The notes: generated by a model not told the origin, from the sequence alone. Positions 14,615 through 23,895 are shown, counted from the first letter of the stretch. The stretch is DNA of 37,771 nt from Pseudomonadota bacterium (GCA_018821535.1 JAHJLV010000042.1:1-37771); one strand, 5' to 3'. Numbers and translations are program-made.

Positions 14615-17600
14615 GATATCCGCTCCATATGGTCAAGCATGGGTTGATAAATCCGGACCGCATTTTGAACAATATCTGAAGAATAAAATGCATCCATATT
14701 CCTGAAAGGATCGCAAGCCTCCATGCAGCGGGCCAGATATCGATTCCTGGATTCTCCCGGGAAAAAATCAGAACCATGCCAGGTGGCCATGGCTTTTTTA
14801 TACACCGCAGACCTATTTTCCAATGTCACGGTAAAATTATCTTTCTCAAGGGCTTTAGCAATCTGCCATGCAGTTTCCACAAAAAAATAAAGCGGGGATT
14901 GAAGACCTTTTTTATACATATCCAGCAGCATGAAAAAATAATCCCGGGCATTGTCTTTTACGGGCAGAAAACAAAGCACAGCGGCCTGTGCCTTTTTATC
15001 CGGGTCTTGTCCGGCTAAAAACGTTGTACACGGATAATCATCCGGCGCTGTAAGGTTTAAAAAAAGATGCCTGATCCATTCGGGCAGCAGGCGCTTGCTG
15101 TTCAGTTTACCAAAATCTGAAAAATATACGCCATCGCAATAGATATTATCCAGAACTGATGAAACCGTCACCGTGCCTATGGTGATCTGTGCGGGCAGGG
15201 ACGGCAGAGGGCTTTTGGATAAAACCGCAGCTTTAACATCCATCAACGGCTGGGCCATGGATAAAATTCTGGCATATTCCAGTCTTGCTTTTTCTCCCAG
15301 AGGCAGTGTGCCCTGTGCCTTTAACACTGAATACAGGTCCGAAGCGTTTTTTGATGAATACCGGTTGAGCATGTCATTCCCCATGGCATATTGATCCAGC
15401 CCGGATACCGTGAATGCTTCCCTGTCCTGGGATAATTCATCCACAACGGCAAATTGAATATCAAGGGTCTGTTTCATATATTCCTGGACAGGATTTTTAA
15501 AAAACCGGATCATGCTGTCCAGTGTAATCTCAACGGTTTCTTCAACACTCTTGTGAATCTGGACTCCGGCCTTTTGGGTTGCCGATTGCCCCATATCTGC
15601 AAACAAGACCTGCGGGTTGTTTTTCTTTTGCAAGGCCAGTGCGATTTTATACTGATGCCCGGAATATGAAGGTACAGTTGTGTCTGGCAGAAAATAGGTT
15701 TCATCAAAGGGATGAAGCGGATGAAAAACATGATAGCTGTAATTGTCTTCAAAGATAAAACTGTGATCCAGGGTATCACAGAATTCACTGACCACACTGG
15801 AACAGGGAACCTGTGAATTGTCCTTGATGCTCATCCCGGTATAGGTGATAATCAATTGATTTCTGGCAGACAGCAGGGTTTCAAGAAACAGCTGGCGATC
15901 TTCATCCCGTTCGCTTTTATCTCCGAATCTTGGGTATTTTCTGATCAGATCAAATCCGGCGCTGGTCTGTTTTCTGGGAAATGATTTTTCATCCATGCCC
16001 ATTAAGGCCACAATTTTATAGGGGATGCTGCGCATGGGCATTAAATTGCAAAAACTGATATTTCCGGAAAGAAAATTGCCATGGGATATGTTCTGACCCA
16101 GCTTGTTTTCAAGGGTTGCCGATATCACATCAAAGGATACAGGATGGGTCAGACCCGCTGCCTGAGAATGGGTTTTCATCTCTTCCAGGATACCCAGAAG
16201 AAAAAGAATGTCTTCATGGTTCCGGGAATCCTGTTCAATCAGGCCATCGATCATCTGTTTGAATTCCTGACACCACCCGGATACGGGTTTATCCTTTGCA
16301 AACCCTTCCAGTGTGCAAAACAGGGTCTGAGCAAAACTGGCAAATTTTCCCAGTATCTCATAATCAAGCCCTTCGACTGAGGCACATGGCAGAACATTTT
16401 TCACCAGCGCATCATATTCTTCAGGCATGGCCATTCCCATGAACAGGCGGGCAAAACCAAAGTGCCAGGTGTTCTGATCAATTGCAGGCAGCCCCAGCTC
16501 CTTGCGGTGATTTGCATCTTTTCCCCAGAGAATGCGGGCATCCTCTGTCATTTTCTGGATCACCAAAAGATCTTCCACGCTGATATTGAATTTTTTCGTC
16601 ACAGGCGGACAGAGCAAAAGATCCAGAACCTGTGTTTTTTCAAGACGGGTTGTTTTCAGGGCCAGTATTTTCAGAAATGCGGTCAGGGTTTGGGACTCAG
16701 AATGTTTTTTGCGATCACTGATGGAAAATCCCAGGGTGTGTTCAGATGAAAAAACAGCTTCGATAAAGGGGGCATAGGATTCAATATCCGGCATCATCAC
16801 AATGATATCATGGGGGCATAAATCCGGGTCCTGTTTGAATGCATTTATCAGAATATCTTTTAAAACCTGGGTTTCCCGCATGGCGGAATGACAGGCATGT
16901 ATGGAGATTGAATGATCAATTCCGGGTATGTTTACAGGTACATTGGCAGATCCGTTCCGGCGATGAACAAGATTCAGGATATCAGACTGAATCTGTGTCA
17001 GCATGGATTCAGAATCTTCTAAAGGATCACAGAAAAGATCTCCGGCCGGTTCATGATAGTCAAAATTTTCCAGAAAATTTAAAAAACTGCGATTCAAGGT
17101 GCCAAGGCCGGACAATAAAGGATTGGAGGTTTCATAATACAAAGATTCAGTGGCAGGTTCTGTCATCTGTTTTAAGGACAGTTTATCCAGTTGCTTTTTA
17201 GATTTTAAATCATAAAAAAACTGATTGGACGGAACTAAAAAAAAGATGTGAACATCAATAATATGAGATATCTTTTCAAACATCTGCAGAAAAACCGGCG
17301 GAAAACTGGAAATCCCGAAAAGAAAAATTCTTTGTGGAAAATGATCCTGCTGCAGTTCAAGATTTTCAAAATCTGTTAGGAAACGTGTGGTTTTAAATGC
17401 CAGACAATCCTGGAAGTTTTTGCCTGTAATACGATTCCATAAACGTTTCTGCCATTGCACATCAGTGTCCGCAAGCAGATTTTTTTGGGGTTCAGTGTGC
17501 CAGGAGGCAAGCATATCCGGTCTGTAAATCTGATAGTCATCGAAAATTCTTGAAATTTTTAAAGCCAGCTGATGCTGTTTTTTCTCTTTGCCATGATTGC

Positions 17601-17946
17601 CTTGAATATAGTCCTGAAACGGGTCAGGCCCTGTGGAAAGATTTTCAGACAGACTTTGTTTAAGAATTGACCAGTAAAGGATATCTTCATTTAACAAGTG
17701 CGTATGATCTGTTGAAAAACCAGCATATGACAAAAGCTGATCCACCATCTGCCGGGGATAAACAAACTGCATGTTTGAGCAGATGCCGGTTTTTTTTGCC
17801 ACTTCAAGGCTGACCCATTGTTTCATGCCTCTGGACTGAATACCGATGCATTCAGGGCTCATGGGGCTGTCGGGAACCTGCTGCAGAACAGAAACCAGAT
17901 GGTCGATCAACGTTTCCATTCTGTTACTTTTATAAATATTGAGCAA
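14611..17946 (-). CDS. recC: RecBCD enzyme subunit RecC
   Basis: A 1111-residue protein with RecC features: the MLNIYKSNRME beginning, QSRGMKQW, the PYKIVALMGMDEKSFPR segment and a C-terminal inactivated nuclease-like domain. In the complex RecC recognises Chi and splits the DNA strands. The start is TTG at 17946, chosen because the MLxxYxSNR N-terminus matches RecC homologues and AAGGGAA lies about 9-13 bases upstream. It follows apt by 35 bases and overlaps recB, which indicates one transcript mtnP-apt-recC-recB. Confidence 0.94.
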   Translation of the reverse strand: MLNIYKSNRMETLIDHLVSVLQQVPDSPMSPECIGIQSRGMKQWVSLEVAKKTGICSNMQFVYPRQMVDQLLSYAGFSTDHTHLLNEDILYWSILKQSLSENLSTGPDPFQDYIQGNHGKEKKQHQLALKISRIFDDYQIYRPDMLASWHTEPQKNLLADTDVQWQKRLWNRITGKNFQDCLAFKTTRFLTDFENLELQQDHFPQRIFLFGISSFPPVFLQMFEKISHIIDVHIFFLVPSNQFFYDLKSKKQLDKLSLKQMTEPATESLYYETSNPLLSGLGTLNRSFLNFLENFDYHEPAGDLFCDPLEDSESMLTQIQSDILNLVHRRNGSANVPVNIPGIDHSISIHACHSAMRETQVLKDILINAFKQDPDLCPHDIIVMMPDIESYAPFIEAVFSSEHTLGFSISDRKKHSESQTLTAFLKILALKTTRLEKTQVLDLLLCPPVTKKFNISVEDLLVIQKMTEDARILWGKDANHRKELGLPAIDQNTWHFGFARLFMGMAMPEEYDALVKNVLPCASVEGLDYEILGKFASFAQTLFCTLEGFAKDKPVSGWCQEFKQMIDGLIEQDSRNHEDILFLLGILEEMKTHSQAAGLTHPVSFDVISATLENKLGQNISHGNFLSGNISFCNLMPMRSIPYKIVALMGMDEKSFPRKQTSAGFDLIRKYPRFGDKSERDEDRQLFLETLLSARNQLIITYTGMSIKDNSQVPCSSVVSEFCDTLDHSFIFEDNYSYHVFHPLHPFDETYFLPDTTVPSYSGHQYKIALALQKKNNPQVLFADMGQSATQKAGVQIHKSVEETVEITLDSMIRFFKNPVQEYMKQTLDIQFAVVDELSQDREAFTVSGLDQYAMGNDMLNRYSSKNASDLYSVLKAQGTLPLGEKARLEYARILSMAQPLMDVKAAVLSKSPLPSLPAQITIGTVTVSSVLDNIYCDGVYFSDFGKLNSKRLLPEWIRHLFLNLTAPDDYPCTTFLAGQDPDKKAQAAVLCFLPVKDNARDYFFMLLDMYKKGLQSPLYFFVETAWQIAKALEKDNFTVTLENRSAVYKKAMATWHGSDFFPGESRNRYLARCMEACDPFRNMDAFYSSDIVQNAVRIYQPMLDHMERIS

Positions 17947-17981
17947 AATAAAGATTCCCTTTGTTTAAGGTTGTGCCGTGA

Positions 17982-18503
17982 TCAGTCCCCTTCAAACTCG
18001 GTAATGGAAAAAACCCTGCAGTCCGGGATCTGTTTTCTACCCTTTAAATCCGGAAGTTCAACAATAAAGGCACATTCCACCACCACTGCGCCAAGTTTTT
18101 TCAAAAGTTTGACTGTTGCGCCGACAGTGCCTCCCGTGGCAATCAGATCATCCACCACCACCACTTTCTCGTTTTTTTGAACTGCGTCTTCATGAATTTC
18201 GAGGGTATCAGTTCCATATTCCAGGCTGTAGGTTTCCTGAATGGTTTTAAACGGAAGCTTGCCTTTTTTTCTGACCGGAACAAATCCAATACCCAGTTTA
18301 TACGCCAGCACTGCTCCGAAAACAAAGCCTCTTGCATCAATCCCGACAATCTTGTCAATATCCATATTTTTATATCTGTCATACAGAATATCACAGGAAG
18401 CCGCAAATGCCGCCGAATCCTGCATCAGCGTTGTTAAATCCCTGAAAATCACCCCTTTGATGGGCCAGTCCGGAATACTTCGAATTGTGTTTTTTAAATC
18501 CAT
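17982..18503 (-). CDS. apt: Adenine phosphoribosyltransferase
   Basis: A 173-residue cytosolic enzyme that converts adenine and PRPP to AMP. The PRPP-binding motif VVVVDDLIATGGT is at about 115-127; IVGIDARGF (52-60) and PFKTIQETYSLEYG are also typical of Apt. The ATG at 18503 is preferred over a TTG three codons upstream because AAAAGGA lies at the right distance only from the ATG. It follows mtnP by 31 bases. The pair makes sense: MtnP releases adenine from methylthioadenosine and Apt salvages it. Confidence 0.95.
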   Translation of the reverse strand: MDLKNTIRSIPDWPIKGVIFRDLTTLMQDSAAFAASCDILYDRYKNMDIDKIVGIDARGFVFGAVLAYKLGIGFVPVRKKGKLPFKTIQETYSLEYGTDTLEIHEDAVQKNEKVVVVDDLIATGGTVGATVKLLKKLGAVVVECAFIVELPDLKGRKQIPDCRVFSITEFEGD

Positions 18504-18534
18504 CTTTATCAATCCTTTTTATAATTTTAAAAAA

Positions 18535-19284
18535 TCACGGTTTAATTCTGGGAATCGTCTGAACCAGAAGTTTTTTGACATTATCTGCATTATGGTTGAA
18601 AACTTGAAGAATTTCATCCCAGGTCACGGGTTGTTCATCTTCTTTCCAGCAGTCATAATCCGTTGACATGGCAACTGCGGCATATGGAATACCTGCTTCA
18701 TTTGCAAGCATGGCTTCAGGTGCAGTTGACATGTTAATCACATCTGCCCCCCACAGCCGGAACATGTTTGACTCGGCCACGGTTGAAAATCTGGGACCTT
18801 CGATGGTGACCACACATCCTTTGTCATGAACCGCAAGATCCAGAGCCCTTGCCTGCTGAAAAAGCAGATCACGCAACTGTGCATTAAACGGGTGGGCCAT
18901 TGCTGTATGAACCGGCCCTTCGTGAAACGAATCCGCAAAGGTGTTTTTTCTGAACCGGGTAAAATCAATGAATTGATCCAGAATCACCAGATGTCCCCGG
19001 TCAATTTCCTGTCTTAAACTGCCGCATGCGGTGGTGGCAATGATATGGGTCACCCCAAGTGTCTGGAATGCACTGATATTGGCCCGGTTATTGACCTGAC
19101 TGGGGCTGTACTGATGTCTTCTGCCGTGACGGGCAAGAAGAACTGTTTCAATACCACTGATTTTTCCGGAATGGAGGGTTGAGGATGGATCTCCGTAAGG
19201 TGTGGTTATTTTATGTTTTTCCACATTTTTTAAAATATCCGGATCATCCAGCCCGGAGCCCCCGATAATACCGATTTTGATCAT
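18535..19284 (-). CDS. mtnP: S-methyl-5'-thioadenosine phosphorylase
   Basis: A 249-residue member of the MTAP/PNP family. It shows the phosphate-binding IGGSGLDD near the N-terminus, LARHGRRHQYSPSQVNNRAN (51-70), TTACGSLRQEI, VTIEGPRFST and VINMSTAPEAMLANEAG. It cleaves methylthioadenosine, a by-product of polyamine and other SAM-dependent reactions, to adenine and methylthioribose-1-phosphate. The start has AGGAGAAG at good spacing. It leads the mtnP-apt-recC-recB run; a closely related methylthioinosine phosphorylase cannot be excluded from sequence alone. Confidence 0.93.
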   Translation of the reverse strand: MIKIGIIGGSGLDDPDILKNVEKHKITTPYGDPSSTLHSGKISGIETVLLARHGRRHQYSPSQVNNRANISAFQTLGVTHIIATTACGSLRQEIDRGHLVILDQFIDFTRFRKNTFADSFHEGPVHTAMAHPFNAQLRDLLFQQARALDLAVHDKGCVVTIEGPRFSTVAESNMFRLWGADVINMSTAPEAMLANEAGIPYAAVAMSTDYDCWKEDEQPVTWDEILQVFNHNADNVKKLLVQTIPRIKP

Positions 19285-19506
19285 ACACTTCTCCTGTAAA
19301 ATTTGATCAGTTATTTTTTTAATATAGATGTCTAAATGCGCCTAACATAATTGGTTTAACTAATCAAGAATGCGGCTGCATAATTTTCAAAAACCACTTC
19401 AAAATTATTCAAAAACATATTTTCTTTTTAATCTAAAAAAGATACTATGACTTAAAATTCGTAAAAAAATTATTGAAAATCACTTTCATATAAGGAAAAT
19501 AGCTGC

Positions 19507-19896
19507 ATGAAAATGCTTGTGGTTGATGACGAAATTGTCAGCAGAAAAAAAATGATGCAGATTATTTCGAATTTCGGTCAGTGCGAAGGCGTAACAAATG
19601 GCAAGGCTGCTGTCAGTGCCGTCATGAAAGCATTAGAAGACTGGAAACTTTATAATCTTATTACTCTGGATGTTTCCATGCCGGATATCAGCGGTACCCA
19701 GGTCCTTGACGCCATCAGAAAGCTTGAAGAAGACCGCGGTCTGGATGAAGATGAAAAAGCAAAAATCTTAATGGTGACCTCCCACTCTGATGTCGGAACT
19801 GTGAAAGCCTGTGCCGGAAAATGTAACGGTTATATTGTCAAACCCTTCAACAAAGAAATCATGGTTGAAAAATTAAAAAAAATCGGTGTGCTTTAG
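19507..19896 (+). CDS. Orphan CheY-like response regulator receiver
   Basis: A 129-residue single receiver domain. The acidic pair Asp7/Asp8 (VVDDE), phosphoacceptor Asp55 (TLDVSMPD), Thr91 (MVTSHSD) and Lys112 (VKPF) are all present, so it should be phosphorylated. No output domain, kinase or chemotaxis gene is nearby, so its partner lies elsewhere. The ribosome-binding site AAGGAAAA is about 10 bases upstream. It is followed 14 bases later by the CYTH protein, and the two may form a small operon. Confidence 0.92.
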   Translation: MKMLVVDDEIVSRKKMMQIISNFGQCEGVTNGKAAVSAVMKALEDWKLYNLITLDVSMPDISGTQVLDAIRKLEEDRGLDEDEKAKILMVTSHSDVGTVKACAGKCNGYIVKPFNKEIMVEKLKKIGVL

Positions 19897-19910
19897 TTTG
19901 TTCCAACCCT

Positions 19911-20381
19911 ATGGCTGTTGAAATCGAAAAAAAATTTCTGCTCAATTACCTGCCCCAGGCCCTGCTTGGCAAACCTGAATCCATCTGTCAGGGATATATC
20001 GTCAACAGAAAAGAAATCATTGTAAGAATACGACTGTCCGGGGACAAGGCATTTATCACCATCAAGGGGCCGACGATCAACAACAGCCGCAACGAATATG
20101 AATATCCGTTACCCATTGAAGATGCAAAACAGATGCTGACGCTTTTTTGTCAGAAAAACCAGGTGGAAAAAAAAAGATATAAAATTGATTACAAGGGTTT
20201 TGTCTGGGAAATCGATCAGTTTACAGGCAAAAATCAGGGCCTGATAATTGCAGAAATAGAACTGGAATCTGTGGATCAAAAATTTGAAAAACCGGACTGG
20301 ATCGGAAAAGAAGTCAGTCAGGACGCTCGATATTATAATTCCAATCTCATTGAGCACCCCTATTCAACCTGGAATTCTTGA
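19911..20381 (+). CDS. CYTH domain protein (triphosphate tunnel metalloenzyme)
   Basis: A 156-residue single CYTH domain with the defining ExExK motif at residues 4-8 (EIEKK), RIRL, FITIKGP, the NEYEYPLP strand, KRYKIDYKGFVWEIDQF and IAEIELES. Short bacterial members usually hydrolyse tripolyphosphate or inorganic polyphosphates with a divalent metal; adenylate cyclase activity is rarer. The cytoplasm is expected. No clear ribosome-binding site precedes the ATG, so translation may depend on the cheY-like gene upstream. It converges with the minus-strand membrane gene with only 17 bases between stops. Confidence 0.9.
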   Translation: MAVEIEKKFLLNYLPQALLGKPESICQGYIVNRKEIIVRIRLSGDKAFITIKGPTINNSRNEYEYPLPIEDAKQMLTLFCQKNQVEKKRYKIDYKGFVWEIDQFTGKNQGLIIAEIELESVDQKFEKPDWIGKEVSQDARYYNSNLIEHPYSTWNS

Positions 20382-20398
20382 ATACTGTTCTTTAAAAA

Positions 20399-20848
20399 TC
20401 AGTCAGCCTGCCACGGCTTTTTGAAAATCAATGAATACAAGCTGACCATTAAAAACAATACGCACAAAAACAGATGACTGATATCCAGAAAAATAATCAT
20501 TGAATGTCCCATATAAATTCCGGAAAGATTTTTAACAACCAGAACCAGCCCGGTAATCATAAGTCCTGCAATAATCCATATTTTAATGTACCCTGTTCTG
20601 GAAATCTTTTTAAAACCGGTTTTATTGAATACAGAATCAAGAACCATATATGCTGCAAAACCGATCAAAAGCCCTGCAAAAATATAATGAATCATATGTG
20701 TGACATAAAACTGGGCAAGCCACCCAAGACCCGGGATATCTGCAATATAGTACCGCTTGAAAATCGGCATCTGTGAAAAACCGGACAGCGTCATAAAAAA
20801 TAAAATCACCAGAAAGATCTTATGCCCGGCATTGTTCAAAATCTTCAT
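20399..20848 (-). CDS. Four-helix membrane protein, possible cytochrome b-type quinone subunit
   Basis: A 149-residue integral membrane protein with about four hydrophobic segments (roughly 8-25, 50-70, 88-105 and 113-138). Histidines that could bind heme lie within helices: His51/His54 (THMIHYIF) and two later ones in GHSMIIFLDISHLF. The start overlaps the ferredoxin stop by 4 bases, so it is very likely the membrane anchor and quinone-facing partner of that protein, similar in layout to the gamma subunit of formate dehydrogenase or the HybB/NrfD role. I do not recognise a specific family with confidence, and heme binding is an inference. Confidence 0.72.
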   Translation of the reverse strand: MKILNNAGHKIFLVILFFMTLSGFSQMPIFKRYYIADIPGLGWLAQFYVTHMIHYIFAGLLIGFAAYMVLDSVFNKTGFKKISRTGYIKIWIIAGLMITGLVLVVKNLSGIYMGHSMIIFLDISHLFLCVLFLMVSLYSLIFKKPWQAD

Positions 20849-21825
20849 TTTTTATCCTCCCGTGATGCCAGATAATATTTTCCAAAGGCTGCAAACAATC
20901 CTGCAAAAGGCGCTATTATCATCGCCTTTGCCAGCAGTGTTCCATCTGCCATCATATTTTTCACTTTTTGAAAATGGGGTTTTCCCTTGCCAGTATCAAT
21001 GCCTTGATTCAACTGATCAAACGGAACCGGAGATACATAGATGGTATGGGTTCCTCCATTTTCAGTTTCACCGTAAATATATCCGTTCATCTCTTTTGCA
21101 AGGGCATGGGCCTGCTCCAGGATTTGTGTTCTGGGACCAATGATCTGGACATTTTCAGGGCACACCTCAATACATGCCGGAACCTGTCCTTTTTCCAGGC
21201 GCTGATAACACCGGTTGCATTTGTACATCACGCCGTTTCCTGCAAATGCCGGTAAAATATCAAGGTACAGTCCGACACCTGTCTGGCGCTGGGGAATCTC
21301 CCAGGGACATACTGTTTTACATTTGGCTCCACCCAGACACAGGTCCGGATCAATCCTTGAAAGCCCGTTGGTCTCCTGTTTTAACGCCCCCCATGGGCAT
21401 AATTTTACACATGGCGGATTTTCACAATGCATGCAGCGCCTGGGAATATTTAATTCCACATTGTCGCCATCCAGCATGACCTGGGCCTGCTGAATAAAAA
21501 GCCAGTTATACGGGGTCAACCGGTCAGTGACATCTGTTTTGTCAGACCAGTCTTCGACAGGAACGGTTGAAGTCGGATACATTTTAGGAAACGGCTTTTC
21601 AGGATCAGGAAACTGATCCGCATTGACTTCCCTGCAGGCTTCCACACACGCTTCACAACCAATGCATTTGCTGATATCAATCAGGGTAACCAAAGGTTCC
21701 TCCGACGCTGGTTGAGCTGCTTTAAGTTCTGAATTTTTTGAAATCAATGTGCCGGATGCAACCAGCGATCCTGCTGTGACAGCAGATGTCTTTAAAAAAG
21801 CCCTTCGTGAAATTCCGGATGTCAT
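20845..21825 (-). CDS. Tat-exported four-cluster ferredoxin (HybA/FdnH-like) with C-terminal anchor
   Basis: A 326-residue protein with a twin-arginine signal (SRRAFLK, residues 6-12), ferredoxin-type cysteine groups and a C-terminal hydrophobic segment (about 296-316). Groups: Cys54/57/60/64; Cys131/134/139/143; Cys163/169/173; Cys203/206/218/222. The third group has only three cysteines: CLGGAKC replaces the usual CxxC pair, so one cluster may be [3Fe-4S] or carry a non-cysteine ligand. Such proteins pass electrons on the outer face between a catalytic subunit and a membrane quinone subunit. No molybdopterin or hydrogenase subunit is encoded here. Neighbours are the membrane protein and, 26 bases upstream, a thioredoxin-like protein. 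Confidence 0.9.
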   Translation of the reverse strand: MTSGISRRAFLKTSAVTAGSLVASGTLISKNSELKAAQPASEEPLVTLIDISKCIGCEACVEACREVNADQFPDPEKPFPKMYPTSTVPVEDWSDKTDVTDRLTPYNWLFIQQAQVMLDGDNVELNIPRRCMHCENPPCVKLCPWGALKQETNGLSRIDPDLCLGGAKCKTVCPWEIPQRQTGVGLYLDILPAFAGNGVMYKCNRCYQRLEKGQVPACIEVCPENVQIIGPRTQILEQAHALAKEMNGYIYGETENGGTHTIYVSPVPFDQLNQGIDTGKGKPHFQKVKNMMADGTLLAKAMIIAPFAGLFAAFGKYYLASREDKK

Positions 21826-21851
21826 ATGGCCCTCTATGCTTAAAAGTTCAA

Positions 21852-22367
21852 TTACTGAATTTTAACAAATTCCTGAAACGTCTGATTTTCATATGCTCTG
21901 GTAAAATGATATTTTAAAACCAGTAAAAAATTTTTTTCATCCACATATCCGGGTATGGCATTTAATTTTTGCCCTTCAGAATCCAGAAACCACAGCGTTG
22001 GCAGGCCCGTAACCTGCCAGTCAGCTGCCAGTTGTCTGTCCTTTTCTGTATCAACTTTGATGCTGATAAAATTCTGCATCAGATAGGCCAGTACAGCCTT
22101 GTCTTTAAAGGTTGTTTTTTTTAATTTGGTACAAAACGTACACCAGTCTGCATAAAAATACAAAAACACAGGTTTGCTCTGATCTTTTGCCAGAGTTAAC
22201 CCCTGATCAAAACTTTTCCAGTCAATTAAACTGTTCAGGCTGTTGTCTATGGAATTTGCGGAAAAAGATGCAGCAGAAGGCTGATCCTGTCGTGAATTCA
22301 TATACAGAAAAATACCGCCCGCACATATGCAAATAAGGATAATGACCAATATATTTTCTTTTTTCAT
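21852..22367 (-). CDS. Membrane-anchored thioredoxin-like protein
   Basis: A 171-residue protein with one N-terminal membrane segment (about 5-22) and a thioredoxin fold carrying Cys76-Thr-Phe-Cys79 in YFYADWCTFC, followed by KKTTFKDKAV, TDRxLA-like and GLPTLWFLDSEG with the cis-proline. The WCxxC setting and the TTFKD segment resemble the C-terminal domain of DsbD and DUF255/thioredoxin_7 proteins, so a periplasmic disulfide reductase is likely. It is first in the minus-strand trio with the exported ferredoxin and membrane protein, which hints at electron delivery to or from thiols. That coupling is inference. Confidence 0.85.
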   Translation of the reverse strand: MKKENILVIILICICAGGIFLYMNSRQDQPSAASFSANSIDNSLNSLIDWKSFDQGLTLAKDQSKPVFLYFYADWCTFCTKLKKTTFKDKAVLAYLMQNFISIKVDTEKDRQLAADWQVTGLPTLWFLDSEGQKLNAIPGYVDEKNFLLVLKYHFTRAYENQTFQEFVKIQ

Positions 22368-22584
22368 TCTCTGCCCTTTATAAATATTGATGAATATTTT
22401 GTATCATACACGATTTTAAATGTATTTGAAATTAAAGAAAACAACATAAAAGAATCTTGATATGATATATAAAATCATTTAAGGTAAATTATCTGTCAAC
22501 AAGATATAAAAATTTATCATATATTCCATAAACGGCAAACAATTTGCTCTATTTAATATAATATTAATACATTTGGAGGAATTT
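22368..22584. promoter_or_regulatory. Divergent AT-rich control region between the thioredoxin trio and cydAB
   Basis: About 217 bases separate the divergent starts. On the minus strand a perfect TTGACA (22499-22494) is followed at normal distance only by a weak -10 near 22471-22476. On the plus strand TATAAT (22557-22562) is present but no good -35 precedes it and it sits close to the cydA ribosome-binding site. Short imperfect ATGATA/TATCAT repeats occur. I could not identify a clear FNR, ArcA or Rex site. Confidence 0.35.
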
Positions 22585-23895
22585 ATGGACCCGGTCTTTT
22601 TATCCAGGCTGCAATTTGCCGCAGCAACCATGTTTCATTTTCTTTTTGTACCGTTGACCCTCGGAATAACCATCATTATCGCCTACATGGAAACAAAGTA
22701 TGCCAGAACAGGGGATAAAATCTATCTGCAGATGACCAAATTCTGGGGCAAATTGTTTTTAATTAATTTTGCCCTGGGTGTGGTAACGGGGATTACCCTT
22801 GAATTTCAGTTTGGAACCAACTGGTCAAGGTATTCAGAATTTGTAGGAGATGTTTTTGGTTCGCTTCTGGCGATTGAAGCATCTGTTGCTTTTTTTCTGG
22901 AATCCACGTTTATCGGCATCTGGATTTTCGGATGGAAACGCTTATCTGCAAAAGCCCATGCAGGCGTTATGTGGGTGATCGCTTTTGCCAGTAATCTATC
23001 CGGCGTATGGATTTTAACTGCCAATGGATTCATGCAGCACCCTGTCGGATACACTATCCGGAACGGTCGTGCCGAACTCACGGATTTTTTTGCCGTGCTT
23101 TTCAACTATCACGGAATTCTGCAAATTTTTCATACCCTGCCCTCGGGTCTTCTTTTAGCCTCATTTGTTATTATGGGAATATCTGCTTATCATTTATTAA
23201 AAAAACAGCATGTTGAAGTTTTTACCCGGTCCTTTAAAATTGCATTGGTTTTTGGTGTTATCTGTTCCATTTTTGTTGCCATCATAGGAGATCTGCATGG
23301 TGTCAATGCCGCTAAAAACCAACCTGCCAAGCTTGCAGCCATGGAAGCGCACTGGGAAACCCAAACACGGGCGCCCATTGTTCTTTTTGCAATCCCGGAT
23401 GAAAAAAATGAAAGAAATTCTATTGAAATCGGCTCTATCCCAGGCATTTTAAGCTTTCTCGGGTTCCATGATTTTAATGCAACAGTTGTCGGACTCAAAG
23501 ATATCCCAAAAGATGAAAGGCCTCCTGTTCTTCCTGTTTTCATAGGTTTCAGGCTAATGGTCGGGATCGGAACCGTTCTTATCCTCTTAAGTTTATATGG
23601 CTTGACCCGAAGAAATAAACTTTTAGAAAGTCCATCATATTTGAAATTAATGGTACTTGCGATTCCTTTGCCCTATATCGCTATGGAAATGGGATGGGTG
23701 GTTGCAGAAGTCGGCAGACAGCCCTGGATTGTATATGGCGTATTAAGAACCGCTCAGGCCGCATCACCCATTGAGGGCATACAGGTATTGATTTCCCTGA
23801 TCGGATTTATTGCTGTTTACGGTCTGTTGGGAGCCATTGGTTTTTATCTTATGGCCAAACATGTCAAACAAGGGCCTGCAGGCTCAACTATATAA
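22585..23895 (+). CDS. cydA: Cytochrome bd oxidase subunit I
   Basis: A 436-residue membrane protein. The high-affinity terminal oxidase reduces O2 to water with quinol. Heme ligands and conserved positions are visible: His18 (MFHFLFVPLTLG), the IFHTLPSG histidine, Met in EMGWVVAEVGRQPW, the two glutamates in LAIEASVAFFLES, and the quinol-loop QPAKLAAMEAHW. The Q-loop is short, as in many anaerobes. The start at 22585 is set by GGAGG five bases upstream; a TTG four codons earlier overlaps that site and is unlikely. cydB follows after 17 bases. In a strict anaerobe it would protect against oxygen. Confidence 0.97.
   Translation: MDPVFLSRLQFAAATMFHFLFVPLTLGITIIIAYMETKYARTGDKIYLQMTKFWGKLFLINFALGVVTGITLEFQFGTNWSRYSEFVGDVFGSLLAIEASVAFFLESTFIGIWIFGWKRLSAKAHAGVMWVIAFASNLSGVWILTANGFMQHPVGYTIRNGRAELTDFFAVLFNYHGILQIFHTLPSGLLLASFVIMGISAYHLLKKQHVEVFTRSFKIALVFGVICSIFVAIIGDLHGVNAAKNQPAKLAAMEAHWETQTRAPIVLFAIPDEKNERNSIEIGSIPGILSFLGFHDFNATVVGLKDIPKDERPPVLPVFIGFRLMVGIGTVLILLSLYGLTRRNKLLESPSYLKLMVLAIPLPYIAMEMGWVVAEVGRQPWIVYGVLRTAQAASPIEGIQVLISLIGFIAVYGLLGAIGFYLMAKHVKQGPAGSTI

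Noticed and set aside
22441..22540. Possible FNR- or Rex-type sites in the cyd divergent region
   Set aside because: TTGAT half-sites and ATGATA/TATCAT repeats occur, but none has the full spacing and symmetry of a known site in this AT-rich stretch.
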